64,000 nt of DNA from Microplitis mediator. Lineage: Eukaryota; Arthropoda; Insecta; Hymenoptera; Braconidae. A model generated the notes under the pieces. The model had not been told where the DNA came from and did no database searches. It worked only from the letters and a program-made list of their open reading frames with translations. The stretch spans positions 20,273,563 to 20,337,562 of the forward strand of contig NC_079971.1 in the NCBI RefSeq assembly GCF_029852145.1, in the 5' to 3' direction. Positions within the stretch are counted from its first letter, which is position 1; each line of letters starts with the position of its first letter. A program made the position numbers and the translations under genes. This document shows, in pieces, positions 9,279 through 18,802 of this stretch.

Positions 9279-12002
9279 TTACAGTAACAGACTATGAGGT
9301 AGTTTATGTTTTATTTTAAATGGTGCCGTATTTTCGTCCCATATTCCTACGTTTTTTAGGATTTGATGGGTTTTGATACTAACGTTGTAAAAAGTGTTTG
9401 TTTGATCATATATGTCTTTTGTGATGTCTTGAATATTTAGTTTTTTTCTAATGCTTTCATTGGTTTCATCTGGTCTGGCTTGGCTTATACTTCTGAGGAT
9501 TTTGTTTTGTACTGTTCTTATTTTATTTATTGAAGTATTACAAGCATTGCTCCAGATGGGGGTTGCATAAAGTAGGATAGGTTTTATTAACATTTTGTAC
9601 AGGAGTAATTTGTTTTTAATTGACAATATACTTTTCGCACATATGAGTGGGTATAGGAGATTTTTTATTTGGTATGCTTTTTTGCAAGCTTTAGATATAT
9701 GACTATAATGAGTTAATTTTTTATCAAGGGTCATTCCTAAATATTTAACTTCATTTTTTGGTAATATAGTTTCATTATTTATTTTTATTGTGAGATCTTT
9801 TTCGGTTTTTTTAAATTTATATTTTTGGCTAAAAATTATGAGCTCCGTTTTAGCAGCATTGACTTTGATTTTCCATGTGTTATAGTATTTAAGAAAGTTG
9901 TCAAGTGTGTTTTGGATTTTATTGAGTGCTGTCTTTTTATTCCATGAGGATCTGAGTATAGCCGTGTCGTCAGCGAAAAGTGCGGTAATAGTCTCGTCAT
10001 CTATTGGGAGGTCATTTATAAAGTAAATAAAAAGGACTGGGCCTAGAATGGATCCCTGTGGCACACCAGCAGCAATGTGTTGAGTATCTGATAGTGAATT
10101 GTTAACTTTTACTGTAAAAGATCTTTTATGTAGGTAGTGTAGCATTAATTTTACTAGGTATCGTGGTATTCCTATGAGGAATAGTTTTACAATGAGGCCT
10201 TCGTGCCAGACAGTGTCGAAGGCCTTTTCAATATCTAAGAGCAACATGACTGTTGATTTGTTAACGTTAAAGTTGTTTGCTATATGGTTTGTGATTCGAG
10301 CTAGCTGTTGTACAGTGCTTCTCCGCTCTCTGAAGCCAAACTGCTCCTCAATCATTTGTTTATTTGTATTTTCCCATTTTTTAATTCTGTTAAGTATGAT
10401 TATTTCAAAGATTTTGCTTAATGTTGACAGTAAGCTAATCGGTCTGTAATTTTGAGGGAACAATTTGTCTTTGCCAGGTTTGGGAAAAGCTAGTACAACA
10501 GCCTTTTTCCATTCCTCTGGAAAGTATGATAGTGTGAAGCATTGGTTGTAGATGTATGTAAGCTGTACGATTGCTTTTTTCGGTAGGTTTTTGAGTATAA
10601 TATTTTGTAGGTCATCTGGTCCTGGGGCTTTTTTTGGTTTTGTCTTTTTAATGGCGTTGTGTATTTCTTTTGGTGAAGTCAGCTCTATACTGTCATAGTC
10701 TATAGGTTCGTTTCGTAGTTCTGCATATATTTGATTTATGTTAATATCTGTTTCTAGGTTTCCGTCATTTTCTGTGAGATGGTGTACTTTTTCAAAATTT
10801 TCTGCGAGTGCATTAGCTTTGTCTATGTCCGTAAAAACAAGTCCTGTCGTGCTATGTAGTGTTGGTGTTGTATTTTCGAATTTTTTGGTAAAGGACTTGG
10901 CAGTTTTCCATATGGAATTGTCCTTTACATTGAGTTTTTCAAGTTTGCTGTTCCATTTGTCGTTTGTGTGTTTCTTAATTTCCTGATTTACTAGGTTACT
11001 TAATTTATTTTTCATTTGTTTGTCCGCGTCTAGTCTATGTCTTTGATATTTTCTTCTGTACATGTTTCTGTCTTTAATAATTTGTTGTATGTGCGGGGGT
11101 AGTTCTTGCATATATGTTTTGTGCTTTTGTTTCGGTATTGCTATGTTTTTAGCTTCAGTTATTATTTTAGTTAAATTATCTATTGCACTGTCAACGTCTC
11201 CTTTAGTTCTAATATGTTTATTGATGGTGAGATTGTCGTTTATGTATGTTCTAAAAAGTGGCCAGTCCGCTTTTTTGTAATCTAGGTAGTAGCGTTCGTC
11301 ATGTCTATAATTTGTTGTGCTGCTAATTGTCAAAGTGATTGGAATATGATCCGAGTCCAGTTCATCTATGGTTTCAATGGGAATGTATGTATTTATATTT
11401 TTAATTATTGAAAAGTCCACGACACTTGCCTGGCCGTCATTGGATGGATAAAGCGTATACCTGTCTGGGGCTAGTACTGCTACAGGGTTATTGTTTACGT
11501 AGTTGAATATGATTCTGCCGTTTCTATTATTTGTTTTACAGTTCCAATTTATATGTTTGGCATTAAAGTCTCCTATTAGAATGACTTTATTCGCGCTATT
11601 AATTAGTGTATGTAGCTCTTTATCGTCGATTGCGTTCGTAACTTTGCCTATTGTCGGTCTTACGTATATTGAATACAGTGTCAGTTCATTATTGAGTTTA
11701 ATGCCTAAAGTTTCTATTGTTTGAAAATCAAAGTCATTGCTAAGCTCACTATGTTTTATTTTCTGACTAATAATAATTAATAGTCCACCTCCAGGGTTTT
11801 TACCTTGCCTCTCTTTTCTATAGATAGAGTATCCGCTTAGCTTAAAACTATGACTAGTTGGTGCTTTGGATTCATTTATTAGCATAATATCTAACTTATA
11901 TTTAAAGATAAAGTCTTTCAACTCGTTCCATTTATTGACTAACCCATTGGCATTCCAATGGCCTATTTTTATATTATTATTGCAAAGAGGTGTATTATTC
12001 AT
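9279..12002 (-). CDS. LINE ORF2: endonuclease and reverse transcriptase
   Basis: 907 residues. An apurinic-type EEP endonuclease covers about residues 10-225: HWNANGL near 15-21, INES around Glu44, IGDFNAKHINW at 143-153 and SDH at 217-219 are its catalytic blocks. The reverse transcriptase follows at about 450-740: KAPGPDDL (458-465), LLDIEKAFDTVWH with the first catalytic Asp (588-600), AAGVPQGSILGPVLF (644-658) and the FADDTA box (676-681). The C-terminal part (about 790-880) is the usual LINE tail region with NKILRSISQARP; no RNase H is evident. It nicks target DNA and copies the element RNA there. Its start overlaps the end of ORF1 by 8 nt, so translation by reinitiation or a scanning mechanism is likely. 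All key residues are present, so it is probably functional. Confidence 0.93.
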   Translation of the reverse strand: MNNTPLCNNNIKIGHWNANGLVNKWNELKDFIFKYKLDIMLINESKAPTSHSFKLSGYSIYRKERQGKNPGGGLLIIISQKIKHSELSNDFDFQTIETLGIKLNNELTLYSIYVRPTIGKVTNAIDDKELHTLINSANKVILIGDFNAKHINWNCKTNNRNGRIIFNYVNNNPVAVLAPDRYTLYPSNDGQASVVDFSIIKNINTYIPIETIDELDSDHIPITLTISSTTNYRHDERYYLDYKKADWPLFRTYINDNLTINKHIRTKGDVDSAIDNLTKIITEAKNIAIPKQKHKTYMQELPPHIQQIIKDRNMYRRKYQRHRLDADKQMKNKLSNLVNQEIKKHTNDKWNSKLEKLNVKDNSIWKTAKSFTKKFENTTPTLHSTTGLVFTDIDKANALAENFEKVHHLTENDGNLETDININQIYAELRNEPIDYDSIELTSPKEIHNAIKKTKPKKAPGPDDLQNIILKNLPKKAIVQLTYIYNQCFTLSYFPEEWKKAVVLAFPKPGKDKLFPQNYRPISLLSTLSKIFEIIILNRIKKWENTNKQMIEEQFGFRERRSTVQQLARITNHIANNFNVNKSTVMLLLDIEKAFDTVWHEGLIVKLFLIGIPRYLVKLMLHYLHKRSFTVKVNNSLSDTQHIAAGVPQGSILGPVLFIYFINDLPIDDETITALFADDTAILRSSWNKKTALNKIQNTLDNFLKYYNTWKIKVNAAKTELIIFSQKYKFKKTEKDLTIKINNETILPKNEVKYLGMTLDKKLTHYSHISKACKKAYQIKNLLYPLICAKSILSIKNKLLLYKMLIKPILLYATPIWSNACNTSINKIRTVQNKILRSISQARPDETNESIRKKLNIQDITKDIYDQTNTFYNVSIKTHQILKNVGIWDENTAPFKIKHKLPHSLLL

Positions 12003-13530
12003 TGTTGAGTCCGTTGATAAATTCTATGAAAGCAACGCATTGTATCGTTTTGTCAGTGCAGTTTTTGAGTTTTGAGTTTAGTTGTCTGAGAGCATTGACC
12101 ATGAATTTAATGTCGCAAAGGCTATTTAGAATATCTAGTTCATGTAGTAAGTCATTTAAGTCTGTCATACCGTTCACTATTTTGTCTTTCGTTTGTGTGA
12201 TATTACTGTAACTTAGATTAAACTTACTATTATTATTTATATTACTAGTTGTAGCCGCAGGTTGGATTTCTGTTGATTGCTGGATATTGGTGTTGCTCAC
12301 GTTCTTGGTGAACAGGCTTGGAAAGTTTTGTTCTTCTAGCGTTGGTGGTTTGGATATCCTCTGTTGCTGAGTTTGTTTTGATGTTGATTTTTGTCGTCTG
12401 TTTTCAATATTTTTTAGGTAATCTAAATATACCTCACATTGTGAATAATTTGCCGGATGGTCTTTGCCACAGTTTGCACATTTAGGTGGTTCTCCGTTTG
12501 TTTTTATACATTCTCCTGTTTTATGGCTCCCAGCACATTTGACACAACGTGAGGGATTAAAGCAGTTAACTGTCCCATGTCCAAAGCATTGGCAATTATA
12601 ACATTGGGTGCCTTTTTTCGGGTTGTGGTATCTTTCCCATTTGATTATTATACTGCAGACTGCCTTGATCTTGTATACTGCAGACACATCAGCGTCCGGA
12701 TCTAGTGAGATAAAGTATAGTGGAGGTTGCTGTGGTTTATCTTTAGCTTTTTTCATGAGAGCAATTTTTTTCGGTACTATATTTTGAGCTATTAAGCTAT
12801 CAGTAATCTCCTCAATGGGCAGTTCTGGTAGACCTTTGATGACGAATTTTTTATCTTTTTGGTCTTTTTGCGTGTAAGTATGATACGAGTGTCTCTTGGT
12901 TTTTAAGTGATTTATTGTTGTTGTGTAGTCTGCCATATCATTCGTGAATACTGTTATTGCTTCGGCTGCGTACTTCAAATTTGTAGATTTAGATATGCTT
13001 TTGATTTCACCCATGAGGGTATTCACTTGTTTTGGTTGTAGTGATTTCGTATTGATTACAATTGGGACTGTCTTGATCTTGCGAGTTGGCTGTTCTTCGA
13101 GATACTCCATGTCGTCTTCTTCTGACGGTGGGTCTTCCGATGTTTGTTTGAGCGGATCAAATCTATTTGTTAGTTTGAGCGGATTATTAACAGCATTTTT
13201 ATCCGTTTGCTTCTTCTTTCGCATGTCTTGGGTTTTATGCGATTCGTGATCCATTTTTCTCTTTAAGTTGTCCTTAATTATTTCATTAACTAGTTTATTA
13301 TTTCTCTTTTGTTCTGTTTCTCGTCTATTAATTCTCTCTATTGCTCTATGTACTATACGTTTTGTTCTCATAATCTTGAAGTTTTTTGATCTGCTTGGGT
13401 GTCTTGAGTTAGGTTGGGGAGTAAGATCACTGATGGTGCTTACTGCCCCATTACTAGTGGAAAGTACACTATCCTGCATGCACTTGTGCTTTACGAGATT
13501 CTGAATTGGGTTTATTTTGTCAACTTTCAC
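11995..13530 (-). CDS. LINE ORF1: gag-like nucleic-acid-binding protein with three zinc knuckles
   Basis: 511 residues. The N-terminal third is basic and low in structure (RSKNFKIMRTKRIVHRAIER, then KRKMDHESHKTQDMRKKKQT), followed by an acidic patch (SEEDDMEYLEE). Residues ~165-300 (FVIKGLPELPIEEITDSLIA, LYFISLDPDADV) fit the PRE-C2HC/RRM-like region of Jockey-type ORF1 proteins. Three CCHC knuckles follow at about 310-323 (CYNCQCFGHGTVNC), 329-341 (CVKCAGSHKTGEC) and 351-365 (CANCGKDHPANYSQC). The C-terminus is Gln/Ser/Asn-rich. It should package the element RNA and act as a chaperone during integration. The frame is intact from ATG to stop. Confidence 0.9.
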   Translation of the reverse strand: MKVDKINPIQNLVKHKCMQDSVLSTSNGAVSTISDLTPQPNSRHPSRSKNFKIMRTKRIVHRAIERINRRETEQKRNNKLVNEIIKDNLKRKMDHESHKTQDMRKKKQTDKNAVNNPLKLTNRFDPLKQTSEDPPSEEDDMEYLEEQPTRKIKTVPIVINTKSLQPKQVNTLMGEIKSISKSTNLKYAAEAITVFTNDMADYTTTINHLKTKRHSYHTYTQKDQKDKKFVIKGLPELPIEEITDSLIAQNIVPKKIALMKKAKDKPQQPPLYFISLDPDADVSAVYKIKAVCSIIIKWERYHNPKKGTQCYNCQCFGHGTVNCFNPSRCVKCAGSHKTGECIKTNGEPPKCANCGKDHPANYSQCEVYLDYLKNIENRRQKSTSKQTQQQRISKPPTLEEQNFPSLFTKNVSNTNIQQSTEIQPAATTSNINNNSKFNLSYSNITQTKDKIVNGMTDLNDLLHELDILNSLCDIKFMVNALRQLNSKLKNCTDKTIQCVAFIEFINGLNNE

Positions 13531-13653
13531 TGTTTACAATTGACTATGTACTTTGTACTTTGAAGGTACTTCTAAATGAGTATACACTATCGACCTTTCA
13601 CTTCGGTGTCAGAATCGAGAATCTTCATCAATCAATCAATCTTGTAGAAATTT

Positions 13654-14340
13654 AAAATTGATTATAGAATATAAGAACTCTGAAATATATATCTAACCAG
13701 GGACAGCACAAAAGGTTGAGTGCGATCTAGTGGCGAGCACTGAACTACTTCCGCTGCTGCCTAGCACTGGTAACTTTCTCCTCTTCCATATATATCTTCT
13801 CTCAACAAATTTTTCTCTGAAGTCTTTTACATTAAAAATCAAAGAAAATAAAAAAAAAATTGACATAATGTCGATGACACCAATCGTCAGCATTTTTTCC
13901 GAAACGAATTTCTATTGTATCGTCCAAATACCATTTTTTTTTTGTTCACCAAAGTTATAAACAAATGGATTTTTTCAAAGTCCGGATTGGATTGAAAAAT
14001 CAAATTTCTTTCGTATCGTTTCAAAAGTTAAGTATTCTGTATATCAATAAAATTATAAATTCATTATTCCAACACACCGTAAAAAATCCTCGGTGTAATC
14101 AAGAACTATATCAATTTTATTTAGATAGTTATAGTATTTTGATCACTTAAATATTTTTATGATTATTTTTCAAAAAATGATCTTCATGTAAATTATAATA
14201 AATAACACATTTACACGCATGACGGTGTAAACATTTTCAATTCGCACTGTTTAAATCTAACGCGATATTTGTTGTAGTTTTCACACCAAAATTTTTCCAC
14301 TGAATCATTTACATTACATCGAGTTCAAAAATTTTTACAG
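13654..14340. other. Intergenic stretch, nothing recognised
   Basis: Contains a more GC-balanced segment at about 13690-13790 (AACCAGGGACAGCAC onward) without a convincing frame or splice signals. The remainder is AT-rich. The small frames on both strands here lack coding character. Confidence 0.4.
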
Positions 14341-14349
14341 TGCACTAAC

Positions 14350-15345
14350 ACACAAAAAAAGGATTTCTTGGCGCAAGAAATATTTTGCATATTTATGAAT
14401 GGAAGACAAGAATTATTTTGGGACTAGAAATAATTTCTTGGTCCAAGAATTTTTTATCTCGCTTCAAAAAATTTTTGTTTTCAATTTATATGGTGACCAC
14501 AGATATTTTAATCTGAAATTCCCTGACTTTTACAGATATTCCAGTCAAATAATTAGAATATTTTCTGACTATATGCAGTTCTATTAAATATATTTAATTC
14601 AAAATAAAATGGTACAAATCAGTTCAACAAATAATCAACCATTGTCGTCAAATGAAACTTTATTTTATTATTTGTCAATGTTCATAGGTTTTTTTTATTT
14701 ACTAAATGAATGATTTTTTATTTTTTATTTTAAGTCTATGATTTTATATAACTTACTCTATAATAAAATATAAATAAATTTTTTATTTTCACTAGAATAA
14801 ATTTCATAAATAAGGACGTTTTATAGAATATTACTAAAATATTAATCAAGTACGCGAATAATAAATATAGTGAAACTTATTAGTTCAATACTTATGTATA
14901 CTTTAAATGTTTTTGGTTTTTTTAACTTGTCAATATGGATGTTAACAGCTTGAAGATCCTGACGATTGGTTTCTACTAAGACTTTTTTTTTCCAACAGCC
15001 TTTTTAATTCTGACTGCTTCATTTTTTCGCTATTGGAATTAATTCCTACTAATTTTTTTTCAACGGTGTTGCAATCGCATTCACACCGCGCAACTTTTTG
15101 AACAGTTTTGACAGAAAAAAAAATTTATCGGATTTTTTCAGTCAAAAAAAAGAAAGTAAAAATTTTTCCAGCATTGTGACGAAATTCCCTGACTTTTCCC
15201 TGATTTTTCCAGTATAATAATTCCCTGACATTTCCAGGTTTTCCAGGTTTTTCAAAAATGTGGCCACCATGAATTTACAATGCAAAAATATTCTTGGGCG
15301 AGTAAAAATTTTTTGCGCCAAGAAATTTTTTTTTTTTTTTTTTTG
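14350..15345. mobile_element. ~1-kb inverted-repeat element of the TTCTTGGCGCAAGAA family
   Basis: The left arm (14350-14540) and right arm (15175-15345) are imperfect inverted copies: ATTTCTTGGCGCAAGAA against TTTTTTGCGCCAAGAAAT, then ATATGGTGACCACA against TGTGGCCACCAT, then a stretch of AAATTCCCTGACTTTTCC type. Related arm sequence occurs at 7685, 21350-21620 and 43430-44540, so it belongs to a family of palindromic elements. There is no ORF for a transposase. Confidence 0.55.
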
Positions 15346-15857
15346 TAAAGCATATTGACTACAAAAAGTATCATATATTACTTTCGATAGTTGCAAACCA
15401 ATCTGGTTTATTTACGTAATCTAAATATAATTACATAAAAAATTTCAACAATTTTACGTAATTTATTATTCAGTACTTTGATAACAATTGCAAAATTTCA
15501 TTGCATTTTTAATATTTATAAATAAATTTCAATTTCATATACGACGACATAAAAAAAAAAAAAAAACAAATTCCTTCACGTAAACTAATATAACTACTGC
15601 TGAGATGTTTATTGTTATTGTTATTAGCATTATTTAAAGAGGATGATTATTTTTTCAAAGATAAGATTATAAATAGTAATATATACAGCTGTACAAGAAA
15701 TGTAAACTATAATACAAATTGGCCTATTGTGCGTTAGTTTAATTTTATTAGACCTACTTTTTTTTATTAGCATATCAGTTAAATTAATTTCCCGACTTAA
15801 CTTATCACTATCATGTTATTTATTTATAAGCTAATAAAATAATGGGTTAATTTCATA

Positions 15858-15966
15858 TTTAGATTTACTGTTGTCTGATATATAAATTTATAAACTCGTG
15901 ATTATCAGTGCTTAGTATTATTAGTTAATAAAGATAAAAATACTATCGGGTAATTGTAGAAATTTT
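15858..15966 (+). repeat. Second copy of the dispersed ~110-bp repeat
   Basis: Matches 8703-8813. Here TTGTAGAAATTT is followed by TCAGGTATTTAATAATAATA and not by a T run. This looks like the empty-site version of the position that has a T run next to the LINE. Confidence 0.6.
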
Positions 15967-16450
15967 CAGGTATTTAATAATAATAATAATAATAAATTGT
16001 ATTCTTAAGTCTTTTGTAATAATTCAACCTTCAGTCCAATGTAATTTAATATTCATTGAAAGTATGTGTCTAATGTACATAACGTATAATTACCATTAAC
16101 TTCAAGAAAAATGTTTTTTTTTATCTTTGAAATGCAATGAAGTTTTTTTTTTATTTTAGCTTACAAATGAAAAATTTTTCGCTCCCAAATAAAGGAAAGA
16201 AATTTTATGTTAATTATTTCTAATTATAAATAATAATTTTTTTTTTTTTAATTTAACAGAATCTTTCTTTTGCTTTAAAAAAAAAAATAAAGAAAAATTA
16301 TCAGTTGATTAAATTCGTAATTAAGAATAATGATAAAGAATAGTTTTTTTTACTAAAATTTTAATCACGATAAAGTTTAATTTTGATCATTGGTAGTAAA
16401 AAAAAAAGCATCAATTATTTCAAAATGCTGATGATTATTACTGTTTATAT
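15967..16450. other. AT-rich intergenic stretch
   Basis: Simple-sequence AAT repeats (about 15977-15996) and T-rich DNA. No gene is visible. Confidence 0.4.
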
Positions 16451-17230
16451 GGGTGGTCATTAAAAATTAAATTTTCTTAGGCGCCTCATAAAAAGCTTCT
16501 TTTTAGTGAAAAAATACGTGGGGGATTTGGTTTTTTTTTTTTTTAGTAAAAAGAACACGTACCTTAGGATGATCATAGTTTATTTTTCGATACAATCGCT
16601 TTTTTTTTTAAATATCTCATGAAATGCAGATTAAAGGAAAAAATCATAGGAACAATTTTGTAGGAAATTAAATTCTTGACAAAAAAGGTCATGTTCATTT
16701 TTTTTATAAAATGTATATTTATGAAGATATTAAAAAAAAACTTTTCTAGATCTTATCAATTGAGCATTCAAAGGATTACGAATGTTAAAAATAACATTTT
16801 TTTTTAAATATAGACAACTTCGCACCTCGTAACATATCAATCATTAATGCTTGTCGTAGTTTCTATATATATTTAGAAAAATGTTATTTTCAAAATTTGT
16901 AATCCTTAAAACGCTCAATTTATAAGATCTAAAATAGATTTTTTTAAAATATCTTCATAAATATACATTTTTTGAAAAAATGAATGTGACCTTTTTTGTC
17001 AAGAATTTAATTTCCTACAACATTGTTTCTATGATTGTTTCCTTTAATCAGCATATTTCATGAGAAATTAAAAAAAAACCGCGATTGCATTGACAAATGA
17101 ACTTTGATCGTCCTGAGGCACGTGGTCTTTTTATTTAAAAAAAAAAAAAAAAAATTCCCCACATATTTGCCACTAAAAGGAAACTTTTTATGGGGCGCCT
17201 AAGAAAATTTAATTTTTAACGACCACCCTA
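16451..17230. mobile_element. Palindromic foldback element with GGGTGGTC ends
   Basis: Two inverted arms meet near 16840. Left end GGGTGGTCATTAAAAATTAA, right end TTAATTTTTAACGACCACCC followed by TA. The terminal GGGTGG is shared with the hAT-like elements at 46507 and 50558. The inner arm carries the AATTTTGTAGGAAATTAAATT motif. I could not find a clean 8-bp target duplication, so the family is inferred from end sequence and architecture. Confidence 0.7.
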
Positions 17231-17370
17231 ATATACGTTTTTTTTTTTTATTTTAAAGTTTAAAAATAGAAAATTTTTCACTCAATGATGATAAGGAAAA
17301 TTTATCAGATTATTTCTAATTATAAATATCAAATTTTTTTTTTTTGCGAAATTAGTAAAAAATTATGTGT

Positions 17371-17565
17371 GAATGTAGCAGACATCAGACAAATTTAAAA
17401 TCATTAATAAATAGAGTAAATAATAAATAAAATAAAGTTTTAAAAAAATGCGTATTTAAAAAATTTTGAAATTAATAACTGCATTTTTTCGAAATATTAT
17501 TTTTTTAATTATTTACTCTATTTATTTATTATTTTAAATTTTTCTAATGTATGCTACATTCACAC
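17371..17565. mobile_element. Palindromic MITE of the GAATGTAGCAGACATC family
   Basis: Starts GAATGTAGCAGACATCAGAC, ends in the imperfect complement near ATGCTACATTC, with a TTTACTCTATTTATTAATA-like inner arm. Related copies lie near 18035-18095, 32955-33160 and 34920-35060. Confidence 0.6.
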
Positions 17566-17784
17566 TCATAATAATTACGATAATTTATGGATATTCAATC
17601 GGTAAATTTTATTAAAAATACTTTTGAATCTTATAACGAAATTTTCTCAAAATCGCGTAATAATAATAATTATTATTATTTACTGTTATCTATTCATCAG
17701 TGAGTTTAAAATGAATTAATTATGAGCTAAGTGCGTTTATTAAGTTTCGTACATTTAATAATTAGTCTAAAAACTATTTTTTCA

Positions 17785-17985
17785 ATGATACTGAAGTTAG
17801 CCGACGTCAAATAATTTTTTGATTTTTTTTTTCACAATAATTTATAAAAAAAAAAAAATATTTAAAAAAATTGCACCTATAGTTTATTAAATTTTCTACA
17901 TGTGCATAATTTTATTTTTTTTTTAAATTAAGTCATTGAAAACAAAATTTGAAAATTTTTAACTGTCTGCTAACTTCAGGATCAT
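17785..17985 (+). mobile_element. ~200-bp MITE of the ATGATACTGAAGTTAGCCGACG family
   Basis: Ends are ATGATACTGAAGTTAG and TAACTTCAGGATCAT, an inverted repeat. The inside has ATTGCACCTATAG and TTCTACATGTGCATA, which recur in every other copy (31740, 33449, 33654, 35127, 38066, 40604). It is the most frequent small element of this window. Confidence 0.75.
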
Positions 17986-18619
17986 CTTTTTTTAATTTTT
18001 GTAAACATTTTAATTATTCGTACTTAGTAACAGTAAGAAATTATTTACTCTATTTATTTATAGTTTTAAATTTGTCTATCTGCTACATTCATACTCATAA
18101 AAAATTATCAGTTGATATAATTTCTAATTATGAATAATGATAATAATTAATATTTTGAACTATAAAATTTTAATCACCAAAAAGATTATTTGTGATCATC
18201 AGTAGTAAGAAAAAAAAATGCTGATAATTTTTTTTATTTAAAAAATTCAAAGAAATATTTTTAAATTTTTAAATTAAAAAAAAAAAAAATTTCTAATAAA
18301 AATAAAAGAAAAAAATAAATTGCCATGAAGGTCAAAGTAATTTAATAAAAAATGCAAGTACAAATAAAATATAACTGCGATAACTACGGAAATAAGTACA
18401 TAGTGTATCAATGTAAATTACTGTCGGTTACTATGAATAATTCAAAAATAAAAAAAAATGATTAGTTAATCTAAGCTCAATAACTGCGGTACAGATAAAC
18501 TCGTGATGAAATAACATAAAAAAATTACAACTTCATGTCCATTAATACGAATAATTTAAAATTGCTGTTAATTTCTTACAAAAATTAATTATTTATCATT
18601 CTCCGTAATTTTTTTTTCT

Positions 18620-18802
18620 TTATTGCTGGTTAATTTACTCCAAGAGTGGGGAGCCCGCGTTATCTTAACCGCGAGTCGGTCTCAACATCAGTGTCCGCGC
18701 GATCTCCCGCGAATTAATTTCAAATTACTCGTGTTGGTTTATCGATCAGTCGATCAATCAAGTGATCAATTAAATTATATCAAAATTTGTTTTTCATATA
18801 AA
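18620..18802 (+). promoter_or_regulatory. Probable promoter and 5' UTR of the acid phosphatase gene
   Basis: A locally GC-rich island (GAGTGGGGAGCCCGCGTTAT, then GTGTCCGCGCGATCTCCCGC) stands out from the AT-rich flanks. It contains the arthropod initiator pentamer TCAGT at 18688-18692, about 115 bp before the ATG at 18803. No TATA box at the expected distance is evident. The assignment is inference from composition and position. Confidence 0.45.

Larger units (their letters stand above)
8969..13641 (-). mobile_element. Full-length Jockey-type non-LTR retrotransposon
   Basis: A complete ~4.67-kb LINE on the minus strand: ~110-bp 5' UTR, ORF1 (13530-11995), ORF2 (12002-9279), ~310-bp 3' UTR and an A tail that appears as the T run at 8969-8981. 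The 12-bp repeat TTGTAGAAATTT flanks it (8957-8968 and 13642-13653), as expected for target-primed reverse transcription. Endonuclease-RT organisation without RNase H and a CCHC-bearing ORF1 fit the Jockey group. Both ORFs are uninterrupted, which suggests recent arrival. Confidence 0.92.

Noticed and set aside
10174..12211. Plus-strand frames antisense to the LINE
   Set aside because: Shadows of ORF1/ORF2; no domain or conserved pattern.
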